Positions 11,566 through 22,859 of a stretch of 64,000 nt of DNA are shown here, piece by piece. Location of the stretch: NCBI RefSeq assembly GCF_032854445.1, contig NC_088296.1, forward strand, positions 23,257,604 to 23,321,603, written 5' to 3'. The notes beneath the pieces were generated by a model. The model did no database searches, was not told the DNA's origin, and was given only the letters and a program-made list of their open reading frames with translations. Origin of the DNA: Liolophura sinensis (taxonomy: Eukaryota > Mollusca > Polyplacophora > Chitonida > Chitonidae). Made by a program: the position numbers and the translations under genes. The first letter of the stretch is position 1. Every line of letters begins with the position of its first letter.

Positions 11566-12707
11566 AAAGTGGACTGAGCTAAATAACGCCTCACATTTGA
11601 ATCTGGGGACATTCAGTCAGTCATCTGAGCGGGCATCAGTGAGTAAGGACATGGAAACTAGTGGGACTAATATATACGTGTAATTACCAATCGTTCACAG
11701 TAGACGTTACCAATCTCAGCACACTATTTTTAGTTAGTGTTTTTAACATTTTTGCTCCCCAAATACAGTGCTTTATCTTGAACAGTACGGTTTATAAATC
11801 ATTCTTCGTGTACCTTTTTATATTTTTTGGTAGCGCACAGTTCTGTTTATGTTGATACACTGTACCAGAAAAATACCATTCAAATGATATCATTTTATGT
11901 ACAGGCGACAACGTCGAGTTGTAGTACAACAGCTAAAGGCATGTTCGTTTGAACTCTCACTCAACATACGTACTAAGTTCCGAACATCAAGCTGCAATAA
12001 ACTAGAAAAAATGACACGTTCAACCAGGAGCTGCGAATCAGGTACAAATAAAAACATGCACCTCACGATAGGAAACCGGACGAATAATATCACCAAAAGT
12101 AAACATCTCAGTACTTTTCCATGAGAAGTGTACAAATGGTTGGGGGAGATAAATGTATACTAACTGAGTACTCTTATACGAATATGAAAATAACAGTACG
12201 TTCAGTTGTCTGTTTAAAATGAAACATTACAAACATATTCAAGTATGATATACAAAAGAAATAAAATTATTTTAATCAGAGCAAAATATATGACATAAAA
12301 TCAAAATATAAAAGCGTATTCAAGCGAAATCCAAGTGATATCTACTGCTTTTCGTAAAAGCAAAGGTGATCAAATATTGACATTAATTTCAGCTGATATT
12401 TACATACTCATTATCAGTGCTTAATTGATGAGTTAAAACAACAATATAAAAGTCTTACGTAAGACACATAGATTGTACATGTATCTTTTCCATCATTGCA
12501 AAATGTTAAATGTGTAGCGATGCTTTATAAAGTTACACACACATTCAAGAGTCACTTAAATCGATTAATTCAGAGTCACTGAATTCACATTATTTCAGAG
12601 GCACCCTTGAAAATGTTAACTCCTGTACACACATATCACATGCACTGTTGTTCTAGCCATTTCCTAACCCTCACACGTCTTTTTCTTTCCTACTAAAACG
12701 ATCTTTT

Positions 12708-12810
12708 TTCTTAAGCGTACTTGAATTTTGCAGCCAGTTATAAACGGGAAAGAAATCATAAAAATGAAGAAAGCATCAGTAGAAATAGCATTGAAACTGT
12801 CATAACAAGC
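12708..12810. repeat. dispersed duplication, copy 1
   Basis: Shares ttcttaa(g/a)cgtactt, a tgcag.(c/t)agtt word and gaagaaagcatcagtagaaa with 14112-14215 in the same orientation. Origin unknown. The two copies flank the 42-bp array and a SINE. Confidence 0.6.
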
Positions 12811-13508
12811 GACGCATGCGCACTGAAAAAAAAAACTCACGATGGCGAAAAATGGTAGGCCCCTATCATCCTCTACAACTACAACAACAACGCCATTTTC
12901 GGGTAGAGCTGCTCGTCCTAGCTAAGGACGTAAGAATCTCCAGGGAGCATCAGTATTTTCCATGAAGACTATCAATGATCTGGGCCGAGTTGTTCCAAAC
13001 TGTCCTAAGACTTAATACCAGATTAAACTTTACGTCAAGTCTCCAGTTTTGTACCCTGTCCAAAACTTATTTTGTAATAGTATAGTAAATATGAACTAAA
13101 TCTGCTGCTGTTCCATTTGGCCTCAATGTGATAGCAGGGTTTTGTTTAAATCGTAAATATGTAATATGAAATAATACCGATATTAGCTAATATACTTTTA
13201 AACAACCGAACCCAGGAGTATATATGTGCAACAGAAAACAAAAAGAAGGCATAGGCCTATGTATGCAGTAACTTCGTGAGATCTTGTAACAATATGAAAA
13301 TTTTAAAAAAATCTAGGCGAACTAATTTCCAAAATAAAATATTAAAAGCATGTAGTGCGTACAGTAAATGTTCCAGCATTTCATTCAGAGCTAAACAGAA
13401 GATAAATCGAAAAATAAAAACGTATCAAAACGACATACAGGTTATATATGTTTTTTCCATGGAAGACAATAGTACGATTTTAAATAATACTAAAAGTAAA
13501 GAATATCC

Positions 13509-13672
13509 AACTGAGTGACAATTACATCTTTGGTGTTAGAGTTTACATCCAACTGAATGACATTTACAGCTTTGGTGTTAGAGTTTACATTCAACTGAAT
13601 GACAATTACAGCTTTGGTCCTAGAGTTTACATCCAACTGAATGACAATTACAGCTTTGGTGTTAAAATTTAC
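13509..13672. repeat. 42-bp tandem array (4 copies)
   Basis: The unit is gagtttacatccaactgaat followed by gacaattacagctttggtgtta. The period of 42 bp is a multiple of three. Confidence 0.85.
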
Positions 13673-13838
13673 ACAAAAACAGTACATATATATAGACACG
13701 TGTGATATTTTCAACTGTATGTTTTCAGCATGAGCGCTAGAACTGACGAGTCGAAATGACAACATAAAATTAAAAGCTCATTCATCAGATCCATCATTAC
13801 AAACTTTTAAAAGTATAACAGTACTTATAGACATTTTC

Positions 13839-13994
13839 CATGCTGGCTTCCTCCCCGGCTCTACGTGGGAAGGTCTGGCAGCAACCTGCGGATGGTCGTG
13901 GGTTTCCCCGGTTTCCACCCACCATAATGCTGGCCGCCGTCGTATAAGTGAAATATTCTTGAGTACGGCGTAAAACGCCAATCAAATAAATAAA
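13839..13994 (+). mobile_element. tRNA-derived SINE, 5'-truncated, with 13-bp target-site duplication
   Basis: The body runs from tgctggcttcctcc through cagcaacctgcggatggtcg and ccataatgctggccgccgtc to a 3' end gagtacggcgtaaaacgcca plus (aaat)n. It is flanked by perfect 13-bp direct repeats tatagacattttc at 13826-13838 and 13995-14007, so both boundaries are exact. The tRNA-like head is missing. The strong 3' end is shared with the other copies in the window. Confidence 0.9.
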
Positions 13995-14111
13995 TATAGA
14001 CATTTTCAAGAGTGACTTAGAAGATTAAATTTAATTTATAACACGGATGGAAAGCTTGACGTCACAAGCCTGTCAATCTCCATTATATTAAAACGTTTTT
14101 TCGTGTTGAAA

Positions 14112-14215
14112 ATGTTTTTCTTAAACGTACTTAAATTGTGCAGCTAGTTCATGGGGAGGAAACCGTAAAAAACGAAGAAAGCATCAGTAGAAATACGATT
14201 CGAAACTGTGTTTGA
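14112..14215. repeat. dispersed duplication, copy 2
   Basis: Partner of 12708-12810, same orientation, moderately diverged. Confidence 0.6.
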
Positions 14216-14815
14216 AAATAACCTTACCTGTTGTTTTCTTCTTTAGATTTCTTTTCCACCAGTGAATTAAATAAAGTCAAGTGCTTGATTGTGAATCAAG
14301 TGAGCTTTGTGGGCCACATTCAGTGGCCCTAAAACAGGCACTGATTGTCAGATTTGCTTTTTCCATTCATGGAAACATTGAGAACATTGTAAACTTTAAT
14401 TCAGAGCTGAATACAACAGTTTATAAAACGTTCCGGGAGGTTATTGGCGTCATGCATCATCAATGTAGCCATTGAGGCCCAACAAATACAATCAAAACCC
14501 ACAGACTACAAACATTTAATCTGTTCATTTTGTCTGAGTGATGCGAGAAAGTATTCTGTTATTGCAACAGATTATTACTTTGTTAAATATAACGAACATA
14601 TTTTATTAAGTTAACATAAAGACTCTATTAAACTAACAGGATATTCTGTTGAATACGACACAGTATTACGTTATAATAACAGAACACATTCTAGCACTAA
14701 TCAGACAAACGACAAAAAGTGTACTGCTTTTAGTTCAGTTAAAAATGTGAAAGAATATGTAAAGCATCTTTAAATATAGACTACAGTTTGCAAAATTTCA
14801 TCTAGTGATGCAGAA

Positions 14816-14821
14816 TTTATT
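14816..14821 (-). promoter_or_regulatory. candidate polyadenylation signal of the Ig receptor gene
   Basis: AATAAA on the - strand, about 113 bases past the stop codon at 14934-14936. It is the nearest canonical signal downstream. No cleavage site can be proven from sequence alone. Confidence 0.4.
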
Positions 14822-14933
14822 CTTAGAGACCCCTTTCCGTAAGGTTGGACATATCGGCACACAGAGATTTACGGATTTAGATCAGGCTAAGAGATGAAAC
14901 CTCTTATTCCAGATTAGCCTTTTTTTCAATTCT

Positions 14934-15098
14934 CTACACTCTGCTTTTCTTGCCCTTCCCTTTACCCTTCTTTATCAGTCTGGTAGAAGCATTGAAGTCA
15001 ATCTGTGCATATACAGTAGGCTCCTCGCTACGTCTGATTCCCGAGGTTCCTGCGACTTCCGGATCAAACCAGATGCTGGCGTAATGACCCTGCAGTTC
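14934..15098 (-). CDS. Ig receptor last exon: cytoplasmic tail with TVYAQI
   Basis: Acceptor attttcag precedes 15098 and entry is phase 0. There are 54 codons then TAG. The peptide starts ELQGHYASIWFDPEVAG, carries SEEPTVYAQIDF (tyrosine at about 15009-15011) and ends in a lysine/glycine-rich stretch and KSRV. T-V-Y-A-Q-I matches the ITSM pattern TxYxx(V/I). The first tyrosine (GHYASI) lacks the -2 residue of an ITIM. Confidence 0.85.
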   Translation of the reverse strand, partial: ELQGHYASIWFDPEVAGTSGIRRSEEPTVYAQIDFNASTRLIKKGKGKGKKSRV

Positions 15099-18000
15099 CT
15101 GAAAATTTAACGACCTTTTTTAGGATATAAAAAAAACGTACATTTACAATACTGAGCAGTATGCAGTCAATTTAGGTTTTATCATCATTATTATAACTAT
15201 GTGGGTTGTTGCTGTTGTTGTTTTTGTACCTAATATTGCTGTCATTTTTGCTGTTATTATTATTGGTAGTGGGGGGCTCCGGTGGCCGAAGGGCAGACGC
15301 GGTACAATGTCCCAGAAGTCTTTAACCAATGCGGTCAACGAGTAGGCCTAAGTTCAAGTCCAGCTCATGTTGGCTTCCACGCCCAGCGAACGGTCTGCCA
15401 GCAACCTGCGAATTTTCGTGGGTTTCCCCCGGGCTCTGCATGGCTTTCTCCTACCATAATGCTGGCCGCATGTCGTATACGTGAAATATTCTTGATTACG
15501 ACGTTAAACACCAATCAAATAAATAAATAAATTGTTGGCAATATTAGTAGAAGGGATAGTTTTAGTATTAGTGGCTGACTCAGCAGAAGTAGAAGTACTT
15601 GGCTACATATAGCATTGAGGAGGTACATGTAGAACTGTCAGTAGTGCTAGCAGCAGTGTAGTAGAAGCAGTAGTGAAAACACCAGTACATGTGGCAGACA
15701 CAGAAGTACATGTGGCAGAATTAGTACCCAGGGAAATGGTTACACTAGAAGTAGAAGTACTTGGCTACATATAGCGTTGAGGAGGTACATGTAGTACTGT
15801 CAGGAGTACTAGCAGCAGTGTAGTAGAAGCAGTAGTGAAAACACCAGTACATGTGGCAGACACAGAAGTACATGTGGCAGAATTAGTACCCAGGGAAGTG
15901 GTTACACTAGAAGTAGAAGTACTTGGCCACATATGGCGTTGAGGAGGTACATGTTGCACTGCCAGTAGTACTAGCGGCAGTATAGTAGAAGCAGTAGTGA
16001 AAACACCAGTACATGTGGCAGACACAGAAGTACATGTAGCAGAATTAGTACCCAGGGAAGTGGTTACACTAGAAGTAGAAGTACTTGGCTACATATAGCG
16101 TTGAGGAAGTACATGTTGCACTGTCAGTAGTACTAGCGGCAGTATAGTAGATGCAGTAGTGAAAACACCAGTACATGTGGCAGACACAGAAGTACATGTG
16201 GCAGAATTAGTACCCAGGGAAGTGGTTACACCAGAAGTAGAAGTAGGTATTAGAAGTAGGAGCGCCAAGTAGAAATGAATGTACATGTATAAACCTATCG
16301 AGGATGCATTTTTATACCACGTTTATACCACTTTAGCTATAGACCGTTTTGTGTTGTTCTAGTGTTTGTACTTACAGGCCTTGGAGTTCCGCCAACTGCT
16401 CCCTCCTCAGTTTCACCTTCTCTTTCAGATCCTCCGTCCATTCCAATTGCAGCCAGATTTTCCCCTTCGTTAGACATCTTCGAAGTCACTTTGTCTCAAA
16501 ATAAAAGGAAATAATCATATATGTAGCAATAGTATAAAGCTAGTCTATGTTGATAATGTATTCACGTAGTGACAGGCCGCTATATAAAAGAGCTACATGT
16601 AAAGGAGATCCAACTTCTGGTAAGACTGTGACGAGCTTGAGCAATATAAAGTGACAGGCCAACATTTGGAAGAGCTACATGTAAAGGAAATCCAACTTTG
16701 TTAAGACTATGACGAGCTTGGGCAATATCAGTTAAACCACGGTCAGTAAGTGACAGGCCAGCATTTGGAAACGCTACATGTAAAGGAGATCCAACTTTGT
16801 TAAGACTATCAGGAGCTTGGGCAATATCAGTTAATTCACGGTCAGTAAGTGACAGGCCAGCATTTGGAAGAGCTACATGTAAAGGAGATCCAACTTTGTT
16901 AAGACTATCAGGAGCTTGGGCAATATCAGTTAATCCACGGTCAGTAAGTGACAGGCCAACATTTGGAAGAGCTACATGTAAAGGAGATCCAACTTTGTTA
17001 AGACTATGACGAGCTTGGGCAATATCAGTTAATCTACGGTCAGTAAGTGACAGGCCAACATTTGGAGGAGCTACATGTAAAGGAGATCCAACTGTGTTAA
17101 GACTATGACGAGCTTGGGCAATATCAGTTAATCCACGGTCTGTAAGTGACAGGCCAACATTTGGAAGAGCTACATGTAAAGGAAATCCAACTTTGTTAAG
17201 ACTATGACGAGCTTGGGCAATATAAGTTAATCCACGGTCAGTAAGTGACAGGCCAGCATTTGGAAACGCTACATGTAAAGGAGATCCAACTTTGTTAAGA
17301 CTATGACGAGCGTTAGCAATACTGGTAAGTCCATGGTCAGTAAGTGACAGGCCAATATTCGGAAGAGCTAGAAGAGATCTAACTTTAGTAAGACTATGAC
17401 GAGAACTGGCTGAAATCTGAAGTCCATGTCTTACCTTGATCATTTGTTTTCTCTGACCGTAGGTAACATACAGCAGCAATCAATCCCAGCATGCCTAGAC
17501 CTACAACCGGAAACACAACCTGTTCCCAAGAAGGAAGAGATGCACCCCACTTTCCTGCTGAATTAAAAAAAATAAACAATTTAGACGTACAAGCATATAT
17601 TTAGAGGTCTTGGAGTTAAATACTATAAATATGATAATTATTCCAATGGATCAACATACTACAATGAACAGTTCAATCGCGTTATAATTTTTATGAAAAG
17701 GTAATTCCATTCACTGTCAGCTTCACATTGTTTTTGTTTTATCAAGTTTAATTTTAGACATTCCCCTTAATCTGTTTAAAAATATTCTTCATGAAATTTT
17801 CATGAAAAAACTCATTACTGTAGCAAAGGATAAATATAATGGAAACAAATTTTAAAAAATGTTCTTCCTCGAATTTGCATGATAAATCTCATTATTACAG
17901 CAAGGATAAAAACAATAGAAGCAAAATTTGTATTTTACTGCTTAATGTAGTAATCTTGTACCAGGCCTCTGGTGGCATTCACTAGTTAACAGAGAAGTTG

Positions 18001-20938
18001 ATTGAACTGACTCACGTTTCATTGGGGTAAGTGTCAGACTTTTGGACGCTGTGTCATTCCCTTCAGAGTTGACGGCCAGGCAGCTGTAGGTTCTTGTTTG
18101 GGATTGGTTCACTCGGCCAATACGTAAAATGTTCCTGTCTGAAGTGTCATGTGTGAAAAGCTTGTCTTCGAATATCCAGGTGATGACAGGATCTGGATAG
18201 CCATCAGCTAAGCACGTGAGGGTTACCTCGTCGCCATGGTAGTACTCGGTAGTTGTGATATTGATGTATACCGTTGGTTTATCTACAAACGTGAAATACA
18301 CAAACCTCTTTGTTTAAGTTGAAAACAGGAAATCTTCTGGTTGACAATGTGTGAGTGTTTTACTTCAGGAATTACCTCATCAAAGAAATCATCAACGGGT
18401 GAACTGATTGAAGGATTTACCAACCTGCTAGCTGCTGGAGTTCCTGGTCGGGTAGCATTCGAATGAGTGACCAACACAATTAGGCTACTACAAGTTCCAT
18501 AAAGGTGGAGATGCTTGCACAAATTATTTACAGATTACAAATCTTTTATCCTTACAAGACTTTAACAGGTATAACGCAAATAATCGTGCCTTATATTTCA
18601 AATGTTTCAACAAATGTTTCCAGTGTAAGTGACGTATACATACACTTGATGTTAAGCTTTATGGACGCCCTCAGAGTTCTCTCCCTTTGCTGTGCTGTAC
18701 AGACCAGCTCCTGGTTGTTCATGTCCTTGGTCAGAGTCAGTGATATCTGGCTGCTGATAGCAGACACGGTTGGTTTCCGGCTGAGTTGACGCCCCTGGAA
18801 TCTCCCAGGTAATGTTCGGGGCGGGAATCCCGCCCTCAGCCTCACAGGTAAATGTCATCTCCGTGTCCTCTGGCACCGGGAAGTCAGGGTCAGACGAGAC
18901 AGTGAGATTCTTAACATCAACTGCAGTACAAATAAAACATATTTCTTATTTATGTATTTCTTTGGTGTTTTATGCTGTACTCACAAACATATTTGTCACT
19001 GTTTATACGAATTATATTACGGAGAGTCTATACATAGATGACCCATACCTCATTCAGATCGACTCTGTTAAGATTCTGGCTGTACTGTTGGTCCGTGCTG
19101 ACTGGTGGTTTACGTTTAAAGTTGTACGAGTTGTCCATAACCTACTCACGAGCTCACGGCAAATCAGTATGATTGTACCGCGCTGTAATTGTGCATGTCA
19201 ATTCGTGATTTTATGGTGGTGAGAAACGCTGTGTAGGCCCTATACTGTAATGGTTGCGGATTATTCGACCGATGAAGATTAGACATTATCACAACTGAAT
19301 ATCCCAAAAAGTTATATTGTGTAAGTATAGTCATTTCTTTCTAGCTTTCTGTAAGATAATTGCGCTCTGAAACAAGTTACTTTTAGTGTATGTTTTCAGG
19401 ATGCACAGTGGGGCTCGTTATGCGTACCATGGATTCTGTGTGACGACTTGTGTGTTAAGTGTTTTGGTCAGTAGAACTGAATGAATTGGTTATTGTAATA
19501 TATACCATAACCTTAAAATATCTTTAGAACAAGTAATTATAGTCAGCTGAAACATGGAAATCATTTAAAGGCCAAGATGCCTCAAAGGGCAAAATTATGG
19601 TTTACCCTTCATCCTGTTGAGGTCCAAAGGGTTTTTTTTTTCACACACCACGCTAATATTAGTAGGAGACAGTTTATACAAACTTGATGTAATCGATGAG
19701 GTAATTCTAGAATCCAAAAAGATATGAAAAGTTTCCTCCTGTGGTTTGATTAGAACCCAACTAAATATATCGATATGCCTACAGATGATAGCACTTGATG
19801 TATACAACATGTATGCTGTTCCTGTTATATTTTCAACGAATCATCTTGGATTAGAAATATCTATTTTTCCCTTCAAAATAAAAAAAAAAACGTCGAAGTG
19901 TGTGTATACCTGAAAAGACCATCGGTCATAACTGACAATGTATGTTTACTGACTCGTGGCGTTCCCTCTTGTTATAGGGGGGGGGGCGGGGGCGTCCTCT
20001 AGCAACTTCTGAATGATCGCTGTCTGTCCGGTTTTGCTCCAACCATATATTGCTACCTGCCGTTGTATAAGTGAAATGCTCATCAGTAGAACGTAAAAAT
20101 CAATCAAATAAACACACAGATAAGTAATAAATAGTTACTTCACTGACAGTTACAACAATACTTTTTACGTTGCATAGGCATGTCAGAAAACAGAAATGCT
20201 TGCTCTCTTTGTGGTTCATTGCGATGACCAATGTAGAGGGCAATAAACTTTCGTCTACAAGTAGTTTTCACCACATGAGATACATGTAGATCATCAACAC
20301 ATCATCACTTACCAAAGACGACAAGCTCCATAGATTTGTCAACCTGACCAGAAGAACACTGAAAAGTGCCATTGTCTCTTGGATACGATGCCGATGTAAT
20401 GTATAAAGAATTTCCTTCTACAAATTTCACATCTGCAGCAGTCCAAGGTAGTTCTGTGACTGTTGATGAATTTCCACTAAATAGGAAAGTTTTGCAGGTC
20501 ATATTTGCGTACTTCTTACACCATGTCGTGAATGGGTTGACAACAGAATTCCCAATGCCACATTTTAGAACAACTGTTTCTCCTTCCCATACAACATATG
20601 CACAAGTAGCACAGGAAACTAGAATCCGAAGTGCTGCAAAAGAAAGAAACGGCGAGAATAAAAATCTGGGCTATTCATATAGGATTTGAGTCTGAGTTTA
20701 TGTGGACTCAGCCTGGTTCTCTCACAATGTGCGTAAATATACTGGTCAATAGGTTAAAATCAGATATTAAGAGAGCCTAACCACCCTGTTCTCTCACCAA
20801 ACAGAGCAATGGGTCTGACTAATCAGCCTGGTCAACACACGGTGGCATGGTACCTTTAAAAGTGCACAACTGCACGAATAACACACATAGTTCATACTCA
20901 CCAACTGTACACAAGATCAGTTTCCTTGCTATATCCAT
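14934..20938 (-). CDS. three-Ig-domain membrane receptor with switch-type tyrosine motif
   Basis: Join (5' to 3') of 20938-20902, 20633-20313, 18920-18644, 18282-18016, 17557-17435, 16494-16376 and 15098-14934, about 430 residues. The order is signal peptide, V-type Ig domain with an extra Cys pair, two Ig domains, one membrane helix, acidic tail, then a last exon with TVYAQI and the C-terminus KSRV. Every intron joins in a consistent phase (1-1 around the Ig exons, as usual for secreted and surface Ig genes). TxYxxI fits the immunoreceptor switch motif that in vertebrate receptors binds SH2 adaptors. S-x-V at the end fits a class I PDZ ligand. The exon at 18644-18920 is one base out of frame, so as given the protein would stop early; this is either an indel in the assembly or a recent inactivation. 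A cell-surface recognition or adhesion role is inferred. Confidence 0.85.
15271..15533 (+). mobile_element. near full-length tRNA-derived SINE
   Basis: It includes the head region (ctccggtggccgaagggc, then a B-box-like gttcaagtccagctc), the middle (cagcaacctgcgaattttcg), the ccataatgctggccgc segment and the 3' end with (aaat)n. It is antisense in an intron of the Ig receptor gene. Head plus body defines the consensus for the shorter copies here. Confidence 0.85.
15572..16250. repeat. 162-bp tandem array (about 4 copies) in Ig receptor intron
   Basis: The anchor word ggctacatatagc recurs at 15601, 15763, 15925 (as ggccacatatggc) and 16087, exactly 162 bp apart. 162 is 54 codons, so an uninterrupted - strand frame rich in Ser/Thr/Val runs through it. 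No splice signals place it in the mRNA. It is unrelated in sequence to the other 162-bp array at 22860-26190. Confidence 0.9.
16376..16494 (-). CDS. Ig receptor exon: acidic juxtamembrane tail
   Basis: Enters in phase 1 from the membrane exon (split Asp codon) and leaves in phase 0 at donor gtaagt. The peptide is KVTSKMSNEGENLAAIG, then MDGGSEREGETEEGAVGG. It is glutamate/glycine-rich and likely disordered. The acceptor reads ttttgag, a weaker form than cag/tag. Choosing the next AG would put a stop in frame, which supports this one. Confidence 0.75.
16600..17400. repeat. 99-bp tandem array (about 8 copies) in Ig receptor intron
   Basis: The unit is 99 bp (33 codons), with words gacaggccaacatttggaag, agctacatgtaaaggagat and caatatcagttaatccacgg. 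It begins just past the donor of the membrane-helix exon. The period keeps a - strand frame open for 299 codons, in a different frame from the neighbouring exon, so I read it as intron. Confidence 0.9.
17435..17557 (-). CDS. Ig receptor exon: transmembrane helix
   Basis: Phase 1 in, phase 1 out (donor gtaaga). It encodes a short stalk GKWGASLPSWEQ, the helix VVFPVVGLGMLGLIAAVCYL and a basic stop-transfer RSEK. The acceptor follows a T-rich tract; a CAGCAG pair allows a one-codon alternative. Confidence 0.85.
17558..18015. other. intron
   Basis: AT-rich intron between the third Ig domain and the membrane exon. A short internal duplication of a taat/tcatgaaat-type phrase occurs around 17800-17910. 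Otherwise featureless. Confidence 0.5.
18016..18282 (-). CDS. Ig receptor exon: third Ig domain (I-set-like)
   Basis: A symmetrical phase 1-1 exon of 267 nt. Hallmarks: KPTVYINI start, DEVTLTCLADGYPDPVITW (first Cys and Trp), ILRIGRVNQSQTRTYSC (second Cys in Y-x-C) and AVNSEGNDTASKSLTL. Intact. Confidence 0.9.
18644..18920 (-). pseudogene. Ig receptor exon: second Ig domain with a frame error
   Basis: The first half reads VDVKNLTVSSDPDFPVPEDT and then TFTCEAEGGIPAPNITWEIPG in the expected frame. The second half is Ig-like only in the next frame (TVSAISSQISLTLTKDMN, NQELVCTAQQRER). The exon is 277 nt, although both of its junctions need a multiple of three, so one extra base or two missing bases lie between about 18730 and 18800. 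As written, translation ends at a TAA near 18652. The intact Cys/Trp/Cys pattern across the break suggests a recent event or sequencing indel. Confidence 0.8.
18921..20312. other. intron with a degenerate SINE
   Basis: Large intron between the V and second Ig exons. A diverged + strand SINE copy lies at 19975-20106. A G-run (ggggggggcgggggcg) is at about 19977-19995. Confidence 0.5.
19990..20106 (+). mobile_element. diverged tRNA-derived SINE fragment
   Basis: Recognised by tagcaacttctgaatgatcg, then ccgttgtataagtgaaatgc and a tail aatcaatcaaataaac. It lacks the head and is more diverged than the other copies. Confidence 0.65.
20313..20633 (-). CDS. Ig receptor exon: V-type domain with extra cysteine pair
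   Basis: A phase 1-1 exon of 321 nt. It completes the signal peptide (ALRILVSCATC) and encodes a V-type domain: VVWEGETVVLKCG (first Cys), TTWCKKYANMTCKTF (Trp plus two extra Cys), SLYITSASYPRDNGTFQCSS (second canonical Cys). An extra Cys next to the core Trp paired with one a few residues later is a feature of vertebrate CD300/pIgR-type V domains. Homology is not proven. Intact. Confidence 0.88.
20902..20938 (-). CDS. Ig receptor first coding exon: start of signal peptide
   Basis: ATG at 20936-20938 in the context gac-ATG-g, 12 codons (MDIARKLILCTV) plus one base, donor gtgagt. With the next exon it makes a basic n-region and a hydrophobic core of about 15 residues. A T/A-rich tattatattata stretch 45-60 bases upstream could be a promoter element, but this is only suggestive. 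Confidence 0.75.
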
Positions 20939-22654
20939 GTCTTCGGGTTTAGGTGAGAAGACAATGTAACACTGATAGCTGTATAATATAATACGTATAC
21001 AAAATAGTTGTGGCGATATCGAGCAATACGACTGGCAGGGTAAAACACAACGCCTTGTGTTGTGTTGTGAACTATCTCAGTCGCTGTACATCAACTCGAA
21101 TGTGTGTAAACATGCATGTGCATGTATAAATTGAGTCCTTTATTTAAACAATTATAATGTAAATATTCTGTAATTTACAATTAAGACCATACAAATTTGC
21201 TTATCTGTGTATGTCAAGTAAGCTTTTGACCAACTTCCGTTTTCGTCAAGGATACACTGAAATGCACCTGACCTTGTCCTTTTATGTCAATGATCAGTGA
21301 TGTTGTGCACATCAACTATGAAGGAAAGAATGTATGCGCATGTGTGTGTGTATGTGTATACATATAAGGGGACTTTATCAATGATGCCCGTATTTTCTGT
21401 GTGTGGGATTCTATCCACGGAACAATGGGTTTAACGGTGTGTATGTCGCTCCAAGCGCTTACATAAAAGGACGTGCAATGGTATACCTCTGTTTTAAGAT
21501 CAATTTTAACCCGACTAATTTAATCGGGTGTTTTCTTGATGTTTATTCACTGGCAACGAATCTTGAAAAAAACACTAACATATCTTTAACATGAATATTG
21601 TATCGGCCAAACATACATATTTGTTCAGGCCATTGATATAAAGGGAGATCACTGCGTAACATGTTGACAGCCGCTTGGTAACATGGTTTGCATCTACCTG
21701 TAACCGCATCGTTCGCTCAACTAAACGGAAGCGAAGGGCAAACGTATGTTATGTGGTGAGTTAAGTAATCACTTATATTACAGATAATTTTGCGAATATC
21801 GTGTTTCATAAACGGGGTCAATAAGTTGTAAGTGTAAGCCGCTAATAGATGACTTTTTTGCTGAAATTATGTTGCGAATACAGATTGGGTAACGTTGTCT
21901 TACCAGGCTGTATGTTTCAGGCCATAATTGCAATGTGCGATGTGCACTGGGTTGAATGGACTTCATAAAACGGCGAACAATTTCCGCCACCAATATTTTG
22001 CACTAGCGTTTTTCAAGAAAATGATAGGCACCGAAGACGTAATAACCACAGATAATTGACAAAACCAGTTAAGGTGTGCGCTGCAGAACACACAGTTTGT
22101 TCAAAGGCTGATAAAGACTGGACAATGAAATAAAACTTCATACTGAAGGACATCGTGACTCTAATGTGGGGCGTGCGAGCCATTTCAAATGGTTAACTGT
22201 TTACGGGGAGTAGCCGTTGAAACGTAAAGATCATACAATCAGAACAGAAAGTAATACTGATAATTTCGAACATCATGACAGCATACTCGCTTCCATGAAT
22301 TCTATTACCGAAAAGTGGTTTACGCAACCCCAACGTAGTGTTACAAGTTTGTGTGAATGCAAGATAAACAGTCAACCGAATGACAGTGCATCGCGACTTC
22401 CAAGTCAAAGAAATCTTCGAATTTCACCAACTGCCGATCTAATTTGTTCACGCCGTGTAGGAAAGGGTCAGAAAAGTACCAAGCTGGGTGCACGAATTGA
22501 CCCCATGAAGAAGACAGAACAAGTTTAACTGGAAAAAAAAACTTTACCCTGAGGTTACAGGAACAACAGTTGGACATCCACGTAGTCCTGATTATTGTCT
22601 TCACAAAATGAGCATTTATTTGGCTGGTGATAATGTAACGATCTCGAGTATGTA
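20939..22654. other. intergenic, upstream of Ig receptor
   Basis: No exon supported. It holds a gt/gcatgt microsatellite-like patch (21330-21365) and several unrelated short open frames without domains. Confidence 0.4.
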
Positions 22655-22798
22655 AGGCGGGCCTCCGTGGCTCAGTTGGTTAGCGTGGGTTTCCCCAGGA
22701 CTCCTGCCCAGTTTCCTACCACCATAATGTGGTAACGTCGTGAAAGTGAAATATTCTTGAGTACGGCGTAAAACTCCAATAAAATAAATAAATAAATC
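22655..22798 (+). mobile_element. tRNA-derived SINE with internal deletion
   Basis: The tRNA-like head ggcctccgtggctcagttgg-ttagcg (A-box region) is joined directly to gtgggtttcccc and the usual 3' end gagtacggcgtaaaactcca, with the middle deleted. Flanks gtatgtaag and gtgtgtaag may be a decayed target-site duplication. Confidence 0.8.
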
Positions 22799-22859
22799 AG
22801 TGTGTAAGTTTCGGACTAAGGGACATAACTCTTAGTGAGTATGCAGAAGGGGGATCCGA

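Larger units (their letters stand above)
11566..13838. other. intergenic; minor repeats
   Basis: AT-rich, no supported gene. It contains one copy of a 100-bp dispersed duplication (12708-12810, partner 14112-14215) and a 42-bp array (13509-13672). Confidence 0.4.

Noticed and set aside
16580-17479. 299-codon - strand open frame overlapping the Ig receptor
   Set aside because: It is the 99-bp intron array read in a frame different from the adjacent membrane exon, which already has a good donor at 17434. No hydrophobic or domain signal.
22664-22690. tRNA gene suggested by an A-box-like ggctcagttggttagcg
   Set aside because: No complete cloverleaf follows. It is the head of a SINE with the standard 3' tail.
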